From positions 1 through 11,972 of the forward strand of contig JAIKXO010000161.1 in NCBI GenBank assembly GCA_024684065.1: a DNA stretch of 11,972 nt, read 5' to 3'. A program made the translations under genes and the position numbers. Positions 11,767 through 11,972 of this stretch are shown here, piece by piece. Below the pieces are notes generated by a model, which ran no database searches, had not been told where the DNA came from, and saw only the letters and a list, made by a program, of their open reading frames with translations. Within the stretch, counting starts at the first letter, position 1. The number at the start of each line of letters is the position of its first letter. This DNA comes from Lachnospiraceae bacterium (GTDB taxonomy: Bacteria; Bacillota_A; Clostridia; Lachnospirales; Lachnospiraceae).

Positions 11767-11972
11767 ATGTCTTTTATTGAAGCAGTCAGATCTGTCATTA
11801 CCAATTTTAAGGATTTTAAAGGCAGGGCACGAAGAAGTGAGTTCTGGTGGTATTATCTGTTTGAGTGCATTATCAACTTTGGATTAAGTGGGCTTAGCAA
11901 TGCTACGGGAATAAAAGGTTTTGTCTGGGGAATACTTGTTTTTAATGTGGTCTTGTTTGTTCCCGGTCTGGC
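11767..11972 (+). CDS. DUF805 membrane protein, 5' part only
   Basis: AAGGAGG lies 6 bp before the ATG. The visible 68 residues include FKDFKGRARRSEFWWYYLFE (14-33), the typical DUF805 opening with GRARRSEFWW, then the first membrane segments. The gene runs off the right edge of the window. DUF805 proteins are small polytopic inner-membrane proteins of unknown function, common in bacteria. The close spacing to the CPBP gene suggests one transcript. Confidence 0.85.
   Translation, partial: MSFIEAVRSVITNFKDFKGRARRSEFWWYYLFECIINFGLSGLSNATGIKGFVWGILVFNVVLFVPGL

Overview
The window looks like a chromosomal or accessory segment of a Lachnospiraceae-type Clostridia. The basis is Firmicutes-style AGGAGG ribosome binding sites, TTGACA/TATAAT promoters, and gene families typical of that group: a DUF5688-like protein, small double-glycine leader peptides, a LytTR/DUF3021 pair, a CPBP protease homologue and DUF805. 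The assignment rests on gene content and was not confirmed by any search.

Layout. Positions 1-142 are a cluster of nested palindromes. 168-3425 is a tight three-gene plus-strand operon of membrane proteins. All three begin with the same roughly 50-residue aromatic, twice-repeated domain and then diverge completely. The operon ends at a REP-like palindrome (3448-3497). A DUF5688-like gene (3635-4333) with a consensus promoter overlaps, tail to tail, a minus-strand secreted low-complexity protein (4313-4747). Next on the minus strand come an AsnC/Lrp-type regulator (5446-5943) and a free-standing RNA polymerase alpha-CTD-like protein (5112-5504), whose reading frames overlap by 59 bp. 6116-6686 is gene-poor and carries degraded remnants. 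6757-7363 (minus) encodes two double-glycine leader peptides, one with a zinc-ribbon-like and one with an SH3-like C-terminal part, flanked by their own promoter and a strong terminator. Behind them, 7500-7759 (minus) is dense in nested helices and is best read as a structured noncoding RNA. It is divergent from a GNAT-like acetyltransferase (7796-8341) and an overlapping 63-residue protein that may be its antitoxin. A tRNA-3'-end-like fragment, a terminator and a 5'-truncated tyrosine recombinase (8748-9608) mark an old integration site. The right end (9780-11972, plus) holds a LytTR regulator, a DUF3021 membrane protein, a CPBP-family protein and the start of a DUF805 protein.

How the genes may work together. 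LytTR regulators bind pairs of direct repeats about 21 bp apart. Such a pair lies upstream of the LytTR gene itself (9672-9704), a degenerate pair lies upstream of the CPBP gene (10716-10745), and a weaker 21-bp-period pair lies upstream of the double-glycine peptides (7462-7494). In the first and third cases the repeats sit at the same distance from the -10 box. With CPBP proteins known as bacteriocin self-immunity factors, this suggests a dispersed, LytTR-controlled peptide regulon. No C39 peptidase/ABC exporter is present in the window, so this stays an inference. The most clearly novel coding signal is the triplet of paralogous-N-terminus membrane proteins, and the most clearly unexplained noncoding signal is the RNA at 7500-7759.
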